Shown: positions 48,827-57,120 of the stretch, piece by piece
Layout of the letters: every line of letters starts with the position of its first letter
Position numbering within the stretch: position 1 is the first letter of the stretch
NCBI GenBank assembly: GCA_040005635.1
Contig: JBDTYM010000007.1
Span: 1 to 64,000, forward strand
DNA: 64,000 nt
DNA from: Dokdonella_A sp040005635
GTDB lineage: Bacteria; Pseudomonadota; Gammaproteobacteria; Xanthomonadales; Rhodanobacteraceae
Direction of reading: 5' to 3'
Notes under the pieces: model-generated
Seen by the model: only the letters and a program-made list of their open reading frames with translations
What the model was told of the DNA's origin: nothing
The model's database searches: none
Translations under genes and position numbers: made by a program

Positions 48827-49288
48827 ATGAAGAATCCATCGCTGCTCTCAGCACTTGCTGCGCTTCTCATCGTCACACTAGGCACTGCTTCTGCAACGGA
48901 GCCGCCCAGGGAGCGCAATGTCCAGAAAGTTCTAGGCATAGGCGGCTTGTTTTTCAAATCCGAGGATCCCGAGCGCCTCGCCAAGTGGTACGAGGCGAAT
49001 CTTGGTATTTCGCTGGTGCCAACCAGCCACGGGCAGAAGCCTTGGCATCAAGAGGCGGGAGCCACCGCATTTGCCCCGTTTAAAAAGGACACAACGTATT
49101 TCGGGAAGCCGGAACAGAGCTGGATGGTCAATTTCCGTGTGGCGGATCTCAAAGCGATGATTGCTCAGCTTCGGGCGGCCGGTATTACAGTCGAGGAGCC
49201 AAAGAGCTATCCCAACGGGGATTTCGCTCGGCTGCACGATCCGGAAGGCAACCCGATCGAGCTGTGGGAGCCCAGGGAGAACAAGTGA
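48827..49288 (+). CDS. Exported VOC (glyoxalase/bleomycin-resistance) family protein
   Basis: 153 residues with a signal peptide (LLSALAALLIVTLGTASAT). The VOC domain has GGLFFKSEDPERLAKWYEAN, VNFRVADLKAMIAQLRAAGI and the end motif LHDPEGNPIELWEP with metal ligand Glu. VOC proteins include glyoxalases, dioxygenases and antibiotic-binding proteins; export to the periplasm is unusual. It lies after attC-like site 2 and before DUF1801. Confidence 0.85.
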   Translation: MKNPSLLSALAALLIVTLGTASATEPPRERNVQKVLGIGGLFFKSEDPERLAKWYEANLGISLVPTSHGQKPWHQEAGATAFAPFKKDTTYFGKPEQSWMVNFRVADLKAMIAQLRAAGITVEEPKSYPNGDFARLHDPEGNPIELWEPRENK

Positions 49289-49378
49289 GCGGATCGTCAC
49301 GGGTGGCGCGCTCTAGGGGCGGGTCCTGGCGAGTTTGAAGCTCGGCGCATCTGACCAGCGGGTGTTTACTTTTTCGCG

Positions 49379-49777
49379 ATGAATCAACTCTTCGGGTTCC
49401 CCAGTTCGGTCAAACGAGAGCCATCCATTGATGTCTGGATGCGCGAGTATCCCGATGATTTGAGGGAGATCGCGCAACACTGGTTCGAGGTGATGCGCGC
49501 CTGCGGAGACGACGTCCGGGAGCTGATGCATGACGGTCATCCGACAGCGTGTGTCGGGGACGCGGCATTCGGTTACGTCGATGCGTTCAGGGATCACGTG
49601 AACGTCGGGTTTTTTCGCGGTGCCGAACTCCCCGATGCGGGCGGATTGCTGGAAGGCACAGGAAAGCTGATGCGGCATGTCAAACTTAGGCCGGGTCGGA
49701 AGATTGATCATGAGGCACTGAAGCGGCTCGTCCGTGCTGCCTACGCTGACATGAGACGGCGCCTCAAGAGCGAGTAG
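49379..49777 (+). CDS. DUF1801 family protein
   Basis: 132 residues: MREYPDDLREIAQHWFEVMR, ELMHDGHPTACVGDAAFGYV, DAFRDHVNVGFFRGAELPDA, then LRPGRKIDHEALKRLVRAAY. These match the DUF1801 fold found in many small bacterial proteins without known role. It follows the VOC gene at 90 bases, with no clear attC in between, so they may share one cassette. Confidence 0.82.
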   Translation: MNQLFGFPSSVKREPSIDVWMREYPDDLREIAQHWFEVMRACGDDVRELMHDGHPTACVGDAAFGYVDAFRDHVNVGFFRGAELPDAGGLLEGTGKLMRHVKLRPGRKIDHEALKRLVRAAYADMRRRLKSE

Positions 49778-49810
49778 TCTCCGGAAGCACTGCATAGAAG
49801 GGTCTCAGCC

Positions 49811-50167
49811 ATGTACATCGCAGTTCTCGCGATTCCCGTGCCCGAGAAGAACAAGGATGCCTATCACGAGTGGGCACAGAGAAGCGCCGCGATCTTCAAG
49901 AAATACGGGTGTATCGAGATCGTCGACTGTTGGGACGACTATGTCCCTGTTGGCAAGCAAACCGACTTCCGCCGCGCTGTCGCTGCGAAGGACGACGAGA
50001 AGATCGTCCTCTCCTGGCAGATCTGGCCCGACAAGGAGAGCTTCTATGCTTCCGAAGCCAGGATGCATGAAGACAAGGTCTTGGAAGTTTCCGGCGAAAT
50101 TCCTTTCGACCCCAGTCGTCTCATCTACGGCTGCTTTCAACCGATCCACACCATGGGTCGAGTGTAG
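49811..50167 (+). CDS. DUF1428 family protein (YbaA-like)
   Basis: 118 residues starting MYIAVLAIPVPEKNKDAYHE, with IEIVDCWDDYVPVGKQTDFR and EARMHEDKVLEVSGEIPFDP, the typical DUF1428 features of a dimeric alpha-beta barrel. Function unknown. It lies 33 bases after the DUF1801 gene and is followed by attC-like site 3. Confidence 0.9.
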   Translation: MYIAVLAIPVPEKNKDAYHEWAQRSAAIFKKYGCIEIVDCWDDYVPVGKQTDFRRAVAAKDDEKIVLSWQIWPDKESFYASEARMHEDKVLEVSGEIPFDPSRLIYGCFQPIHTMGRV

Positions 50168-50193
50168 GAATCCTTGAATATCACAGTGGCGCC

Positions 50194-50253
50194 GTGTAGC
50201 AATTCGTTCAGGCCGATACCATTTGCCGGAGCGGCTCAATTCGGATGTTGAAG
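50194..50253 (+). other. attC-like recombination site 3
   Basis: GTGTAGCAATTCGTTCAGGC at the left and GCGGCTCAATTCGGATGTTG at the right keep the inner layout of an attC, with GCCGATACC...GGAGCGGC as the stem. Core bases are altered (TAGC for TAAC, GTTG for GTTA), so it may be a weak or decayed site. Confidence 0.6.
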
Positions 50254-50278
50254 CGAATAATTTCCTTGGAGATAGAAC

Positions 50279-50650
50279 ATGGAACTCGGGAATTTCTCGG
50301 TGAGCCTGGCGGTGAAGGACCTGGAGGCGTCGCGTTGCTTTTACGAGAAGCTTGGCTTCCGCGTTTTTATGGGGAATGCTGCACAGAACTGGCTGATCCT
50401 GAAGAACGGTGAGCATGTCATCGGGCTATTCCAGGGAATGTTCGAGAGGAACATCCTCACCTTCAACCCCGGTTGGGATGGTAACGCCCGGCCGTTGGCG
50501 GCGTTCACGGATGTCCGCGAACTGCAGCGCCAACTCAGGACCGACGGGGTGAAGTTCCAACAAGAAGCGGACGAATCGACAACAGGACCGGCCAGCTTCC
50601 TCGTGGTGGACCCGGACGGAAATCCTGTCTTGGTCGATCAGCATGTCTGA
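50279..50650 (+). CDS. VOC family protein
   Basis: 123 residues: VSLAVKDLEASRCFYEKLGF, WLILKNGEHVIGLFQGMFER and the ending FLVVDPDGNPVLVDQHV. This is the complete two-half VOC fold of lactoylglutathione-lyase-like proteins. The cassette begins at attC-like site 3 and the stop lies within site 4. The substrate is unknown. Confidence 0.9.
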   Translation: MELGNFSVSLAVKDLEASRCFYEKLGFRVFMGNAAQNWLILKNGEHVIGLFQGMFERNILTFNPGWDGNARPLAAFTDVRELQRQLRTDGVKFQQEADESTTGPASFLVVDPDGNPVLVDQHV

Positions 50651-50720
50651 GCGGCATCAGCCCAAGCCGCGCATGGCGTGACACTTTTGCGGCAGCGGCC
50701 GCTTGGCTCAAGCGTCAGAT
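50645..50720 (+). other. attC-like recombination site 4
   Basis: GTCTGAGCGGCATCAGCCCA at the left and GGCTCAAGCGTCAGATGAC at the right. The altered core words TCTGA and GTCAGA are complementary to each other, as expected of a folded attC whose arms changed together. The inner stem is formed by AAGCCGCGC and GCGGCCGCTT. Confidence 0.6.
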
Positions 50721-50732
50721 GACGGAATTCTT

Positions 50733-51200
50733 ATGTCGCAATCTCCTGGGGACATCGAATCGCAACGCGGGCACAAGCGCTTCGCGATGGATTGCAACAA
50801 CCGCGCGTGGGAGCTGTCGGTTCAAGTTCGCACGAAGTCGCAAGACCACGAGATGCTCAACGCCGCTCGTGCGTCGGCTTGGCACTGGTCGCACATCGGT
50901 ACGGAACTCAACCAGATGCGCGCACTGATGCTGCTCGCCGAAGTGCATGCTCTGCTCGGAATGGGCGCGTCATCGCTGTCAATGGCTGATGAAATGCGTG
51001 CCTACTTCGCAGGCCGCGAAACGCCGGATTGGGAACTCGCGTTCGTCCACACCGTCTACGCACACGCCGCATTCACGGCTGGCCGGCTCCCGGAGTACCG
51101 GGAGGCGTATGAAAAGGCGACTGCCGCGCTTGGCGCAATTGCCGACGAAGAGGATCGGAAGAACGTGCTCGAAACCTTCAGTCAGGTTCCGCCGCCATGA
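50733..51200 (+). CDS. Hypothetical cassette protein, helical (155 aa)
   Basis: A helical protein (ALMLLAEVHALLGMGASSLS, YAHAAFTAGRLPEYREAYEK) resembling a tetratricopeptide-type fold. The start at 50733 is 13 bases after attC-like site 4. The earlier part (RGHKRFAMDCNNRAWELSVQ) is polar. I do not recognise a family; it is probably a cassette-encoded orphan. Confidence 0.7.
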   Translation: MSQSPGDIESQRGHKRFAMDCNNRAWELSVQVRTKSQDHEMLNAARASAWHWSHIGTELNQMRALMLLAEVHALLGMGASSLSMADEMRAYFAGRETPDWELAFVHTVYAHAAFTAGRLPEYREAYEKATAALGAIADEEDRKNVLETFSQVPPP

Positions 51201-51290
51201 GACTTGAATCCAGGTCTTCGATCGAGCGAATGTGCCAAAGCAGGCCTTGGCCCGTCGCTCATGTCAAACGTACGCTGCTCCGAGTACGCA

Positions 51291-51653
51291 ATGACTGACC
51301 GACTCTTTGTCTACGGCACCCTTGCGCCGGGACGCCCGAATGAGCATGTGCTCGCCGAGGTTCATGGCACCTGGGAGCCTGCTGCGGTGCGGGGCACCTT
51401 GCATCAACAGGGTTGGGGCGCTGCAGTCGGCTACCCTGGCATCGTGCTGGATGAGCGCGGCAGTGAGGTCGAAGGGCTGCTCTTCAGTTCCGAAGAACTG
51501 GCTGCGCATTGGACACGATTGGACGAGTTCGAAGGGGAAGGCTACGCGCGCATGCTCGTCCGCGCGGAGCTCAAGAACGGCACGGTTGTCGAGGCTTATA
51601 TTTACACCCTCAGTGCAAAGGGCCTGCCCGAAAGCCCATCCGGCGGAAGCTGA
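51291..51653 (+). CDS. Gamma-glutamylcyclotransferase-like (AIG2/GGCT) protein
   Basis: 120 residues starting MTDRLFVYGTLAPGRPNEHV, with AVGYPGIVLDERGSEVEGLL and LDEFEGEGYARMLVRAEL, which are the family's YGTL, the glycine-rich loop and the Glu/Asp site. GGCT-like proteins open gamma-glutamyl amides; many small bacterial forms have unknown substrate. It lies 90 bases after the preceding gene with no clear attC. Confidence 0.88.
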   Translation: MTDRLFVYGTLAPGRPNEHVLAEVHGTWEPAAVRGTLHQQGWGAAVGYPGIVLDERGSEVEGLLFSSEELAAHWTRLDEFEGEGYARMLVRAELKNGTVVEAYIYTLSAKGLPESPSGGS

Positions 51654-51743
51654 GGACTTGGGCTTGGAGGACCGCTACGATCGGCGGCAGCATCTCCAGA
51701 AGCATGTGGCGGCGGCCAATTTCCGCAAGTCTTTGGCATCAAA

Positions 51744-52145
51744 ATGCGTTCGACGAGAATCCCAACCTATCTGCTCGTGATGCTGGCTTTCTACTGCGTG
51801 GCGAGCTTTATTCATTTCGCGCATAACGCGGAATTCATAGCAAGCTATCCAAACCTCCCTCCCTGGCTTACTCGCACGAAGGTCTACGCGGCGTGGCTGG
51901 CGATTACGTCAGTCGGGCTTGTAGCGATCGCCGCGTACAAACTTGGCCTCCGTGTGTTGGGGATCGTTCTGATTGCAATCTATGCGGCATTTGGCTTCGA
52001 TGGGCTCGCTCACTACTCGCGGGCTCCGTTCCTTGCGCATTCGCTGGCCATGAACGCAACCATCGGTTTTGAGGTAGTGGCCGCCGCAGTCCTGCTGGTC
52101 GCGTCCTTTTGTCTACTGTTTCGCGGTCGCACAATGGATACCTGA
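51744..52145 (+). CDS. Integral membrane protein (133 aa)
   Basis: Four membrane helices are visible (YLLVMLAFYCVASFIHFAH; VYAAWLAITSVGLVAIAAYK; LGIVLIAIYAAFGFDGLAHY; VVAAAVLLVASFCLLFRG) with polar residues in between, including a His-Asn pair. Family not recognised. It lies between the GGCT-like gene and a bleomycin-resistance-like gene. Confidence 0.75.
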   Translation: MRSTRIPTYLLVMLAFYCVASFIHFAHNAEFIASYPNLPPWLTRTKVYAAWLAITSVGLVAIAAYKLGLRVLGIVLIAIYAAFGFDGLAHYSRAPFLAHSLAMNATIGFEVVAAAVLLVASFCLLFRGRTMDT

Positions 52146-52249
52146 CTATTCGGCCTGGCGGACTGCCGCGGTGGCTCGCGATATCTTCGTGCGCATCGCG
52201 GCTCCGGCAAACGCGTCGAACGCAGGTGGTCCTTCACTCGGAGTCCTCC

Positions 52250-52618
52250 ATGCAACAGCAGGACATTGCCATTCCCACGTTGCCAAGTCGCTCGTTGCGC
52301 GACACGCTTGCGTTTTATCGGCGGCTCGGCTTTGAAGGCGAGATACTCGGCATCGATGATTCCTACGCCATCCTCACGCGGAGCACGGTGGAACTTCATT
52401 TCTTCAGCCACCCAGACCTGCGTTCTGCCGAATCGTCCGCTGGTTGCTACATCAGGGTGCTGGACGTCGAAAGTCTTTACAGGGCGTTCGCTTTGGGTGA
52501 GCTTCCGCGCAAAGGCATTCCCCGCATGGATGCGCTCGAAGACAAGCCATGGGGAATGAGAGAATTCGCCATCGTCGATGAAGACGGAAACCTGTTGCGT
52601 ATCGGGCAGATGTTGTGA
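52250..52618 (+). CDS. Bleomycin-resistance-type VOC protein
   Basis: 122 residues: MQQQDIAIPTLPSRSLRDTL, AFYRRLGFEGEILGIDDSYA, ELHFFSHPDLRSAESSAGCY and the ending EFAIVDEDGNLLRIGQML. The small size and this begin-end pattern are those of the BLMA-like glyoxalase group, which bind bleomycin or other drugs in known cases. A resistance role is not proven. The start is the ATG at 52250. Confidence 0.9.
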   Translation: MQQQDIAIPTLPSRSLRDTLAFYRRLGFEGEILGIDDSYAILTRSTVELHFFSHPDLRSAESSAGCYIRVLDVESLYRAFALGELPRKGIPRMDALEDKPWGMREFAIVDEDGNLLRIGQML

Positions 52619-52626
52619 ATGCCCGA

Positions 52627-52683
52627 GCATCAATGACGTGCCGCCAGGATCGCCCGGCTCCTCCCGCCAGGAACGTCAGATGC
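52627..52683 (+). other. attC-like inverted repeat 5
   Basis: GCATCAATGACGT at the left and ACGTCAGATGC at the right pair apart from two extra bases, with inner GCCGCCAGG...CCCGCCAGG. The right end, ACGTCAGATG, resembles the end of site 4. The arrangement fits a degenerate attC after the VOC gene. The region 52690-53075 holds no further convincing gene. Confidence 0.45.
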
Positions 52684-52847
52684 ATCAGCTTCGTCGTGGC
52701 ACGGTGCGCGCGGTGACCCTCGGTCCCGTCACTCGGCGGATTTCAGAATGTTCCTACGGTCTCAGGGATGACTCGCATATGTCCGAGGTCGTCAGGGCAT
52801 TCGAAGCCAGGGGGGACGCCTACGTCCAAGCTGGAGCAGCTTGTGTC

Positions 52848-52882
52848 GAAACCTGACCGAGGTCGGTTTCTGGCAGATTTTT
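52848..52882 (+). terminator. Candidate rho-independent terminator
   Basis: GAAACC-T-GACC-GA-GGTC-GGTTTC forms a strong hairpin (52848-52870), followed seven bases later by TTTTT. It lies between the last VOC gene and the small membrane protein gene, where nothing else is seen. Confidence 0.5.
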
Positions 52883-53075
52883 GTCGTCCTTTGGCCGAGA
52901 ACCAGCGTACTGTGCTGGCTTGCATGCTGACTATTTCCATGGGCTCGACCAACAATCTGACCGCTCGGCCAACGCGGCCGCGCAAGGGTCCGTGATCGCC
53001 CGTCGCTCGCGCGTCGCGTCAGCTCAGGCGCAAAGCCTTCCCGCTTCCTTCCTAACCTCATAGGAGCAAGTCACC

Positions 53076-53270
53076 ATGATTTCCATGCGGTCAAAATATC
53101 GCGTCGTTGCTGGCGGGCTAGTCGCCTGTGCACTGGGATGCGTTGCCATCCTCCTCGGCGACCATCACGTGGAGCTTCCATTCAAGGTCCTGGTGGCGAC
53201 CGGTGTGGCGCTCGTCCTTGCTGGCCTTTTCCTGTTGCGCTATTCGTGGACGATTCACGAGCGTCGTTGA
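53076..53270 (+). CDS. Small membrane protein (64 aa)
   Basis: Two membrane segments (VVAGGLVACALGCVAILLGD; VLVATGVALVLAGLFLLRYS) joined by a short loop, with AGGAG nine bases before the ATG. No family recognised. It is probably the last real gene of the cassette-like stretch or its flanking. Confidence 0.65.
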   Translation: MISMRSKYRVVAGGLVACALGCVAILLGDHHVELPFKVLVATGVALVLAGLFLLRYSWTIHERR

Positions 53271-53354
53271 CCGTCGAGCTCCACTTCTGTTTGCCTGCGT
53301 TTTTCCAATATGCCCGAGCGAGTAGCTTCCAGAACCGCGGGGTGGGGACCTCTG

Positions 53355-53591
53355 ATGAATGCCGGAAGCGATCTCAACGGAATTGCAATCGCGTTCGTTG
53401 GAGTCAGCATCATGACGCTCGCCGGCTGTGACGTCGCACCTTCGACTGCCGCTGCTCGCGATCAAGGGAAGAACACGCGAGACCAGCGCTCCTTGGTAGG
53501 GGTTTGGCGCTATGAGCACGAGGTCGATACACGGCGAGACGGCTCGTCCGCGCCCATCGCGGCCATGAGTGAGGCGCAGGGACTTCTTTAG
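53355..53591 (+). CDS. Putative lipoprotein, possibly truncated (78 aa)
   Basis: The sequence IAIAFVGVSIMTLAGCDVAP ends in a lipobox (LAGC), then RSLVGVWRYEHEVDTRRDGS looks like the start of a lipocalin-like domain that stops after only about 40 residues. The gene may be a 3'-truncated remnant. The start and coding status are uncertain. Confidence 0.4.
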   Translation: MNAGSDLNGIAIAFVGVSIMTLAGCDVAPSTAAARDQGKNTRDQRSLVGVWRYEHEVDTRRDGSSAPIAAMSEAQGLL

Positions 53592-53777
53592 CAAGATTCC
53601 GGAGGCGGCGGCTGCTAATCCCCCGCGTGTCCGCGAGCGAAGTTGGGCTAGGGTCGCTCATCCCGCAATAGAAGCAGAGCCGACCCGCAATTTCTGCAAT
53701 CTTGCATGGCGGGCTGACTTGCAAGGTACCCGAGTCACCGGCGCTTTCCGGCAAGCGTGCCTGTCACGGAGCAATGA

Positions 53778-55472
53778 ATGCAGCGTACGCGTCTGATCTT
53801 CGGCTCGCTCGTCTTCGCAGCGGGGATAATCGCTGCAGGATTGGCTGCCTCGACAAGCACGGCCGCATCCGGCAACGGGGAGCACATCGCACCCCACCAG
53901 TTCGATCCGGAAATAACCGCTGCGGACTTCGCGAACCATGTGCAGGTGCTGACTTCCGACGCGTTCGGCGGCCGTGCGCCGGTTACCGATGGCGAAGAGA
54001 AGAGCGTGCAGTACCTGCGCGCGATATTGCAGCAGCTCGGTCTGCAGCCTGGAAACGGCGATAGTTATTTCCAGAATGTGCCGGTCGTGGCGAGCGTGCT
54101 CGACCCGTCGCGAAGTCGCATCGATCTTGCCTCGTCGCGCGGCCGCAAGGCATTGAAGCTGGGCGACGAGGTCATCGTTTCGAGCGGTTCCGGTTTGGCT
54201 GTGGTATCGATCGCAGACTCTGCACTCGTGTTTGCCGGCTATGGCATCGATGCGCCGGAGCTAGGCTGGAACGACTACGCCCTGGCGGACGTGGCAGGCA
54301 AGACGGTCGTCGTTCTGATCGGCGCGCCCAGTGCGATCAAAGGCGTGACGTATTACGCCCGCGCGGGATACAAGGCCGAGGAGGCAGCGCGCAAGGGCGC
54401 AGCGGCCGTGCTCGTGGTTCACGATGCGGGTGATTCGGGATACGAGTGGGACTATCTCAAGGCGCGCTGGAGTGGCGTGCAGTTCGACCTGCCGGTCAAG
54501 GACGATCCACAACCGACACCCGAAGTGCGCGGCTGGATCGCCGCCGGCGCCGCCGAGTCGCTGGTCGAGTCGGCCGGGATGCACCTGCGCGACCTGCGCG
54601 CGCAGGCGGGCAAGCGCGATTTCCAAGCGATGCCGCTCGCCGAGCTGCGGCTGAGTGCGACGCTGCACAGTTCGATCGTCGAAGGCGAGTCGCGGAACGT
54701 GATCGCGAAACTTCCGGGATCGAAATATCCGGACGAGGCGGTCGTCTACTCGGCGCATTGGGATCATCTCGGCACGCATGCCGACGCGTCCGGCAGGAAG
54801 ATCTTCACCGGCGCCGTCGACAACGCGACAGGCGTCGCTGCCGTGCTCGAAATCGCCGCGAAGTTTGCCGCCGATGCGCACCGGCCCGAGCGCAGCATCG
54901 TGTTTCTGATACCGACGCTGGAGGAATCCGGCCTGCTCGGTTCGAAGTACTACAGCGCGCACCCGGTCGTTACGCTCGCCAAGACGGTGGCCGATATCAA
55001 CTTTGATGCCCTGGTGCCGGTCGGGCCGGCGCGCGACTTCGTCATCGTCGGGTTCGGCATGAGCGAACTCGACGACTGGGTGAAGCCGCTGGTCGCTCGC
55101 CGCGAGCGCACGCTCGTCGGCGAGTCGCGCGCCGACAGGGACAACTTCTTTCGCTCCGATCATTTGAGTTTCGCGCGCGCCGGCGTGCCGGTGCTGTTCA
55201 TGCGCGGCGGCACCGAAAGCAGGAATACGCGCGGGGACGCCTATGCGCTCTGGAACAGTTACGGCAAGCGCTATCACACGCCCGCCGATCGCTTCGATCC
55301 GGCCTGGGATTTGCGCGGCATCGTCGAAGACCTCGACATAGCGTACGAGGTCGGCACAAAGCTGGCCTCGAGCCGGGAGTGGCCGAACTATCGCGAGGGT
55401 AATGCGTTTAGGGCGCTGCGTGATGCATCGCGTGTTGGCGCGGCTGGCGGCGTGCGCGGCGATTCGAACTGA
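53778..55472 (+). CDS. M28 family metallopeptidase with PA domain
   Basis: 564 residues with a signal peptide (LIFGSLVFAAGIIAAGLAAS). The PA-domain region (AARKGAAAVLVVHDAGDSGY) is inserted between the first and second metal-binding segments. The zinc ligands lie in VVYSAHWDHLGTHAD (His, Asp), GAVDNATGVAAVLEIAAKFA (Asp) and PTLEESGLLGSKYY (Glu pair), plus the later HTPADRFDP. It is a secreted aminopeptidase of the type with membrane-proximal substrate. The start at the ATG is preceded by GAGCA. Confidence 0.93.
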   Translation: MQRTRLIFGSLVFAAGIIAAGLAASTSTAASGNGEHIAPHQFDPEITAADFANHVQVLTSDAFGGRAPVTDGEEKSVQYLRAILQQLGLQPGNGDSYFQNVPVVASVLDPSRSRIDLASSRGRKALKLGDEVIVSSGSGLAVVSIADSALVFAGYGIDAPELGWNDYALADVAGKTVVVLIGAPSAIKGVTYYARAGYKAEEAARKGAAAVLVVHDAGDSGYEWDYLKARWSGVQFDLPVKDDPQPTPEVRGWIAAGAAESLVESAGMHLRDLRAQAGKRDFQAMPLAELRLSATLHSSIVEGESRNVIAKLPGSKYPDEAVVYSAHWDHLGTHADASGRKIFTGAVDNATGVAAVLEIAAKFAADAHRPERSIVFLIPTLEESGLLGSKYYSAHPVVTLAKTVADINFDALVPVGPARDFVIVGFGMSELDDWVKPLVARRERTLVGESRADRDNFFRSDHLSFARAGVPVLFMRGGTESRNTRGDAYALWNSYGKRYHTPADRFDPAWDLRGIVEDLDIAYEVGTKLASSREWPNYREGNAFRALRDASRVGAAGGVRGDSN

Positions 55473-55516
55473 CCGACTTCAGCGTAGTCGGCCTGCGCGC
55501 TCGACATGGCGCCCCC

Positions 55517-56947
55517 CTATCCCTCGCGCACCACCATCAACCTGCGCTCCGTCATGTCCTCAATCGCATAACGCACCCCTTCGCGACCGAGGCCGGACAG
55601 TTTCACACCACCGTACGGCATGTTGTCGACGCGGAAGCTCGGCACGTCGTTGACGATGACGCCGCCGCTGTCGAGGCCGTCCCAGGCGCGCATTGCATGA
55701 CTCAGATCGTTGGTGAAGATGCCGGCCTGCAGGCCATAGTCGGAATCGTTGACGAGGGCGAGCGCCTCGTCGAAATCGGTGAACTTGGCCAGCACGGTGA
55801 CCGGCCCGAATGCTTCGAGGGCGTTGATCTTCGCGTCGAGCGGCACGTCTTCGAGCACGCTGGCTTCGAGCATGTTGCCGTCGCGGCCGCCGCCGCACAG
55901 GAGCCGTGCGCCTGCCTTTTTCGCCTCCTTGATCCAGCTTTCGAGGCGCTGCGCGTTGTCTTCGTCGATCATCGGACCGAGGAAGGTATCGCGTTTCTTC
56001 GGATCGCCGGCCTTGAGTTTCCTGGTCGCCGCCACGAAGCGCTTGCGCACGCTGTCATATAGCGATTCGTGGATGAAGATGCGCTGCACCTTGATGCAGC
56101 TTTGGCCGGATTGATAATAGCTGCCGAAGATCAGGCGTTCGATCACGTGGTCGAGGCGCGGACCCTGATCGGCGTCGACAATCGCAGCGGCGTTGCCGCC
56201 GAGTTCCAGCACGACCTTCTTGCGGCCTGCTTTCGCCTTCAGCTCCCAGCCGACTTGGCCGCCGGTGAATGACAGCAGCTTCAATCGTTCGTCGGTGACC
56301 AGCGCTTCGCTGTCGGCCGACTTGCACGGCAGCACCGAGAACGCACCCTTCGGCAGATCGGTTTCGGCCAGCACTTCGCCGATGATCAACGCGCCAACCG
56401 GCGTCGCGCTGGCCGGTTTCAGCACGAACGGGCAGCCGGCCGCAATCGCCGGCGCAACCTTGTGTGCGACCAGGTTCAGCGGGAAGTTGAACGGCGTGAT
56501 GAAGGCGCAGGGCCCGATCGGCACGCGCTGCACGAAGCCGCGATAGCCTTTCGCGCGCTCGGAAATTTCGAGGTTGATCACCTCGCCGTCGATGCGCACG
56601 GCTTCCTCGGCGGCGACCTTGAACGTGTCGATCAGGCGCGCGACCTCGCCTTCGGCGTCCTTGATCGGCTTGCCGGCCTCGATGCACAGCGCCAGCGCGA
56701 GCTCGTCGTGACGTTCGCGAAAGCGCGCGACACAATGTTCGAGCACAGCCTGGCGCGCATACGGCGGCAGCGCGCGCATCGGCACGGCGGCCTTGGCCGC
56801 GGCACCAATGGCGCGCTCGATCGTTTTCGCATCGGCCAACGCCACTCGCGTGGCGACACGGCCAGAATACTTGTCGTGAACCTCGAGCGTGGTGTTTGGC
56901 TGCGTGGCCTTGTTGGCGAGGTAATACGGATAGGTCTTCGCGAGCAT
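55517..56947 (-). CDS. Aldehyde dehydrogenase family protein
   Basis: 476 residues with the full ALDH pattern: VPIGPCAFITPFNFPLNLVA, SFTGGQVGWELKAKAGRKKV, catalytic Glu in VLELGGNAAAIVD, catalytic Cys in YYQSGQSCIKVQRIFIH, and AFGPVTVLAKFTDFDEALAL. Tests of cofactor and substrate cannot be read directly. It may act on glyceraldehyde 3-phosphate or semialdehydes; the family is broad. It is divergent from the iminopeptidase gene, with 173 noncoding bases between. Confidence 0.93.
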   Translation of the reverse strand: MLAKTYPYYLANKATQPNTTLEVHDKYSGRVATRVALADAKTIERAIGAAAKAAVPMRALPPYARQAVLEHCVARFRERHDELALALCIEAGKPIKDAEGEVARLIDTFKVAAEEAVRIDGEVINLEISERAKGYRGFVQRVPIGPCAFITPFNFPLNLVAHKVAPAIAAGCPFVLKPASATPVGALIIGEVLAETDLPKGAFSVLPCKSADSEALVTDERLKLLSFTGGQVGWELKAKAGRKKVVLELGGNAAAIVDADQGPRLDHVIERLIFGSYYQSGQSCIKVQRIFIHESLYDSVRKRFVAATRKLKAGDPKKRDTFLGPMIDEDNAQRLESWIKEAKKAGARLLCGGGRDGNMLEASVLEDVPLDAKINALEAFGPVTVLAKFTDFDEALALVNDSDYGLQAGIFTNDLSHAMRAWDGLDSGGVIVNDVPSFRVDNMPYGGVKLSGLGREGVRYAIEDMTERRLMVVREG

Positions 56948-57120
56948 CGTGCATCTCCTGGTGAATTCGCCGGACGCCTAGTTTCATGCTGCTGGCCTGA
57001 ACAGCGAAGGCATGCGCGCGCGCATGCTGGATCCACGGTCGGTCCGCACCCGAGGCGCCCAGCTCCGGATCGTAGTGACGCGGCGGCCTTGCGCGGCGAC
57101 GATGCGGTACGATCGATCCG

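Noticed and set aside
52141..52230. Possible further attC-like site after the membrane protein gene (CTGACTATTCGG ... GCGTCGAAC)
   Set aside because: Only the left end resembles the other sites; the right end does not pair convincingly with it, so it was not listed.
52768..52995. A 75-codon + strand frame between the last VOC gene and the small membrane protein
   Set aside because: No ribosome-binding site or motif; it runs through the terminator-like hairpin at 52848-52870, so it was not called.
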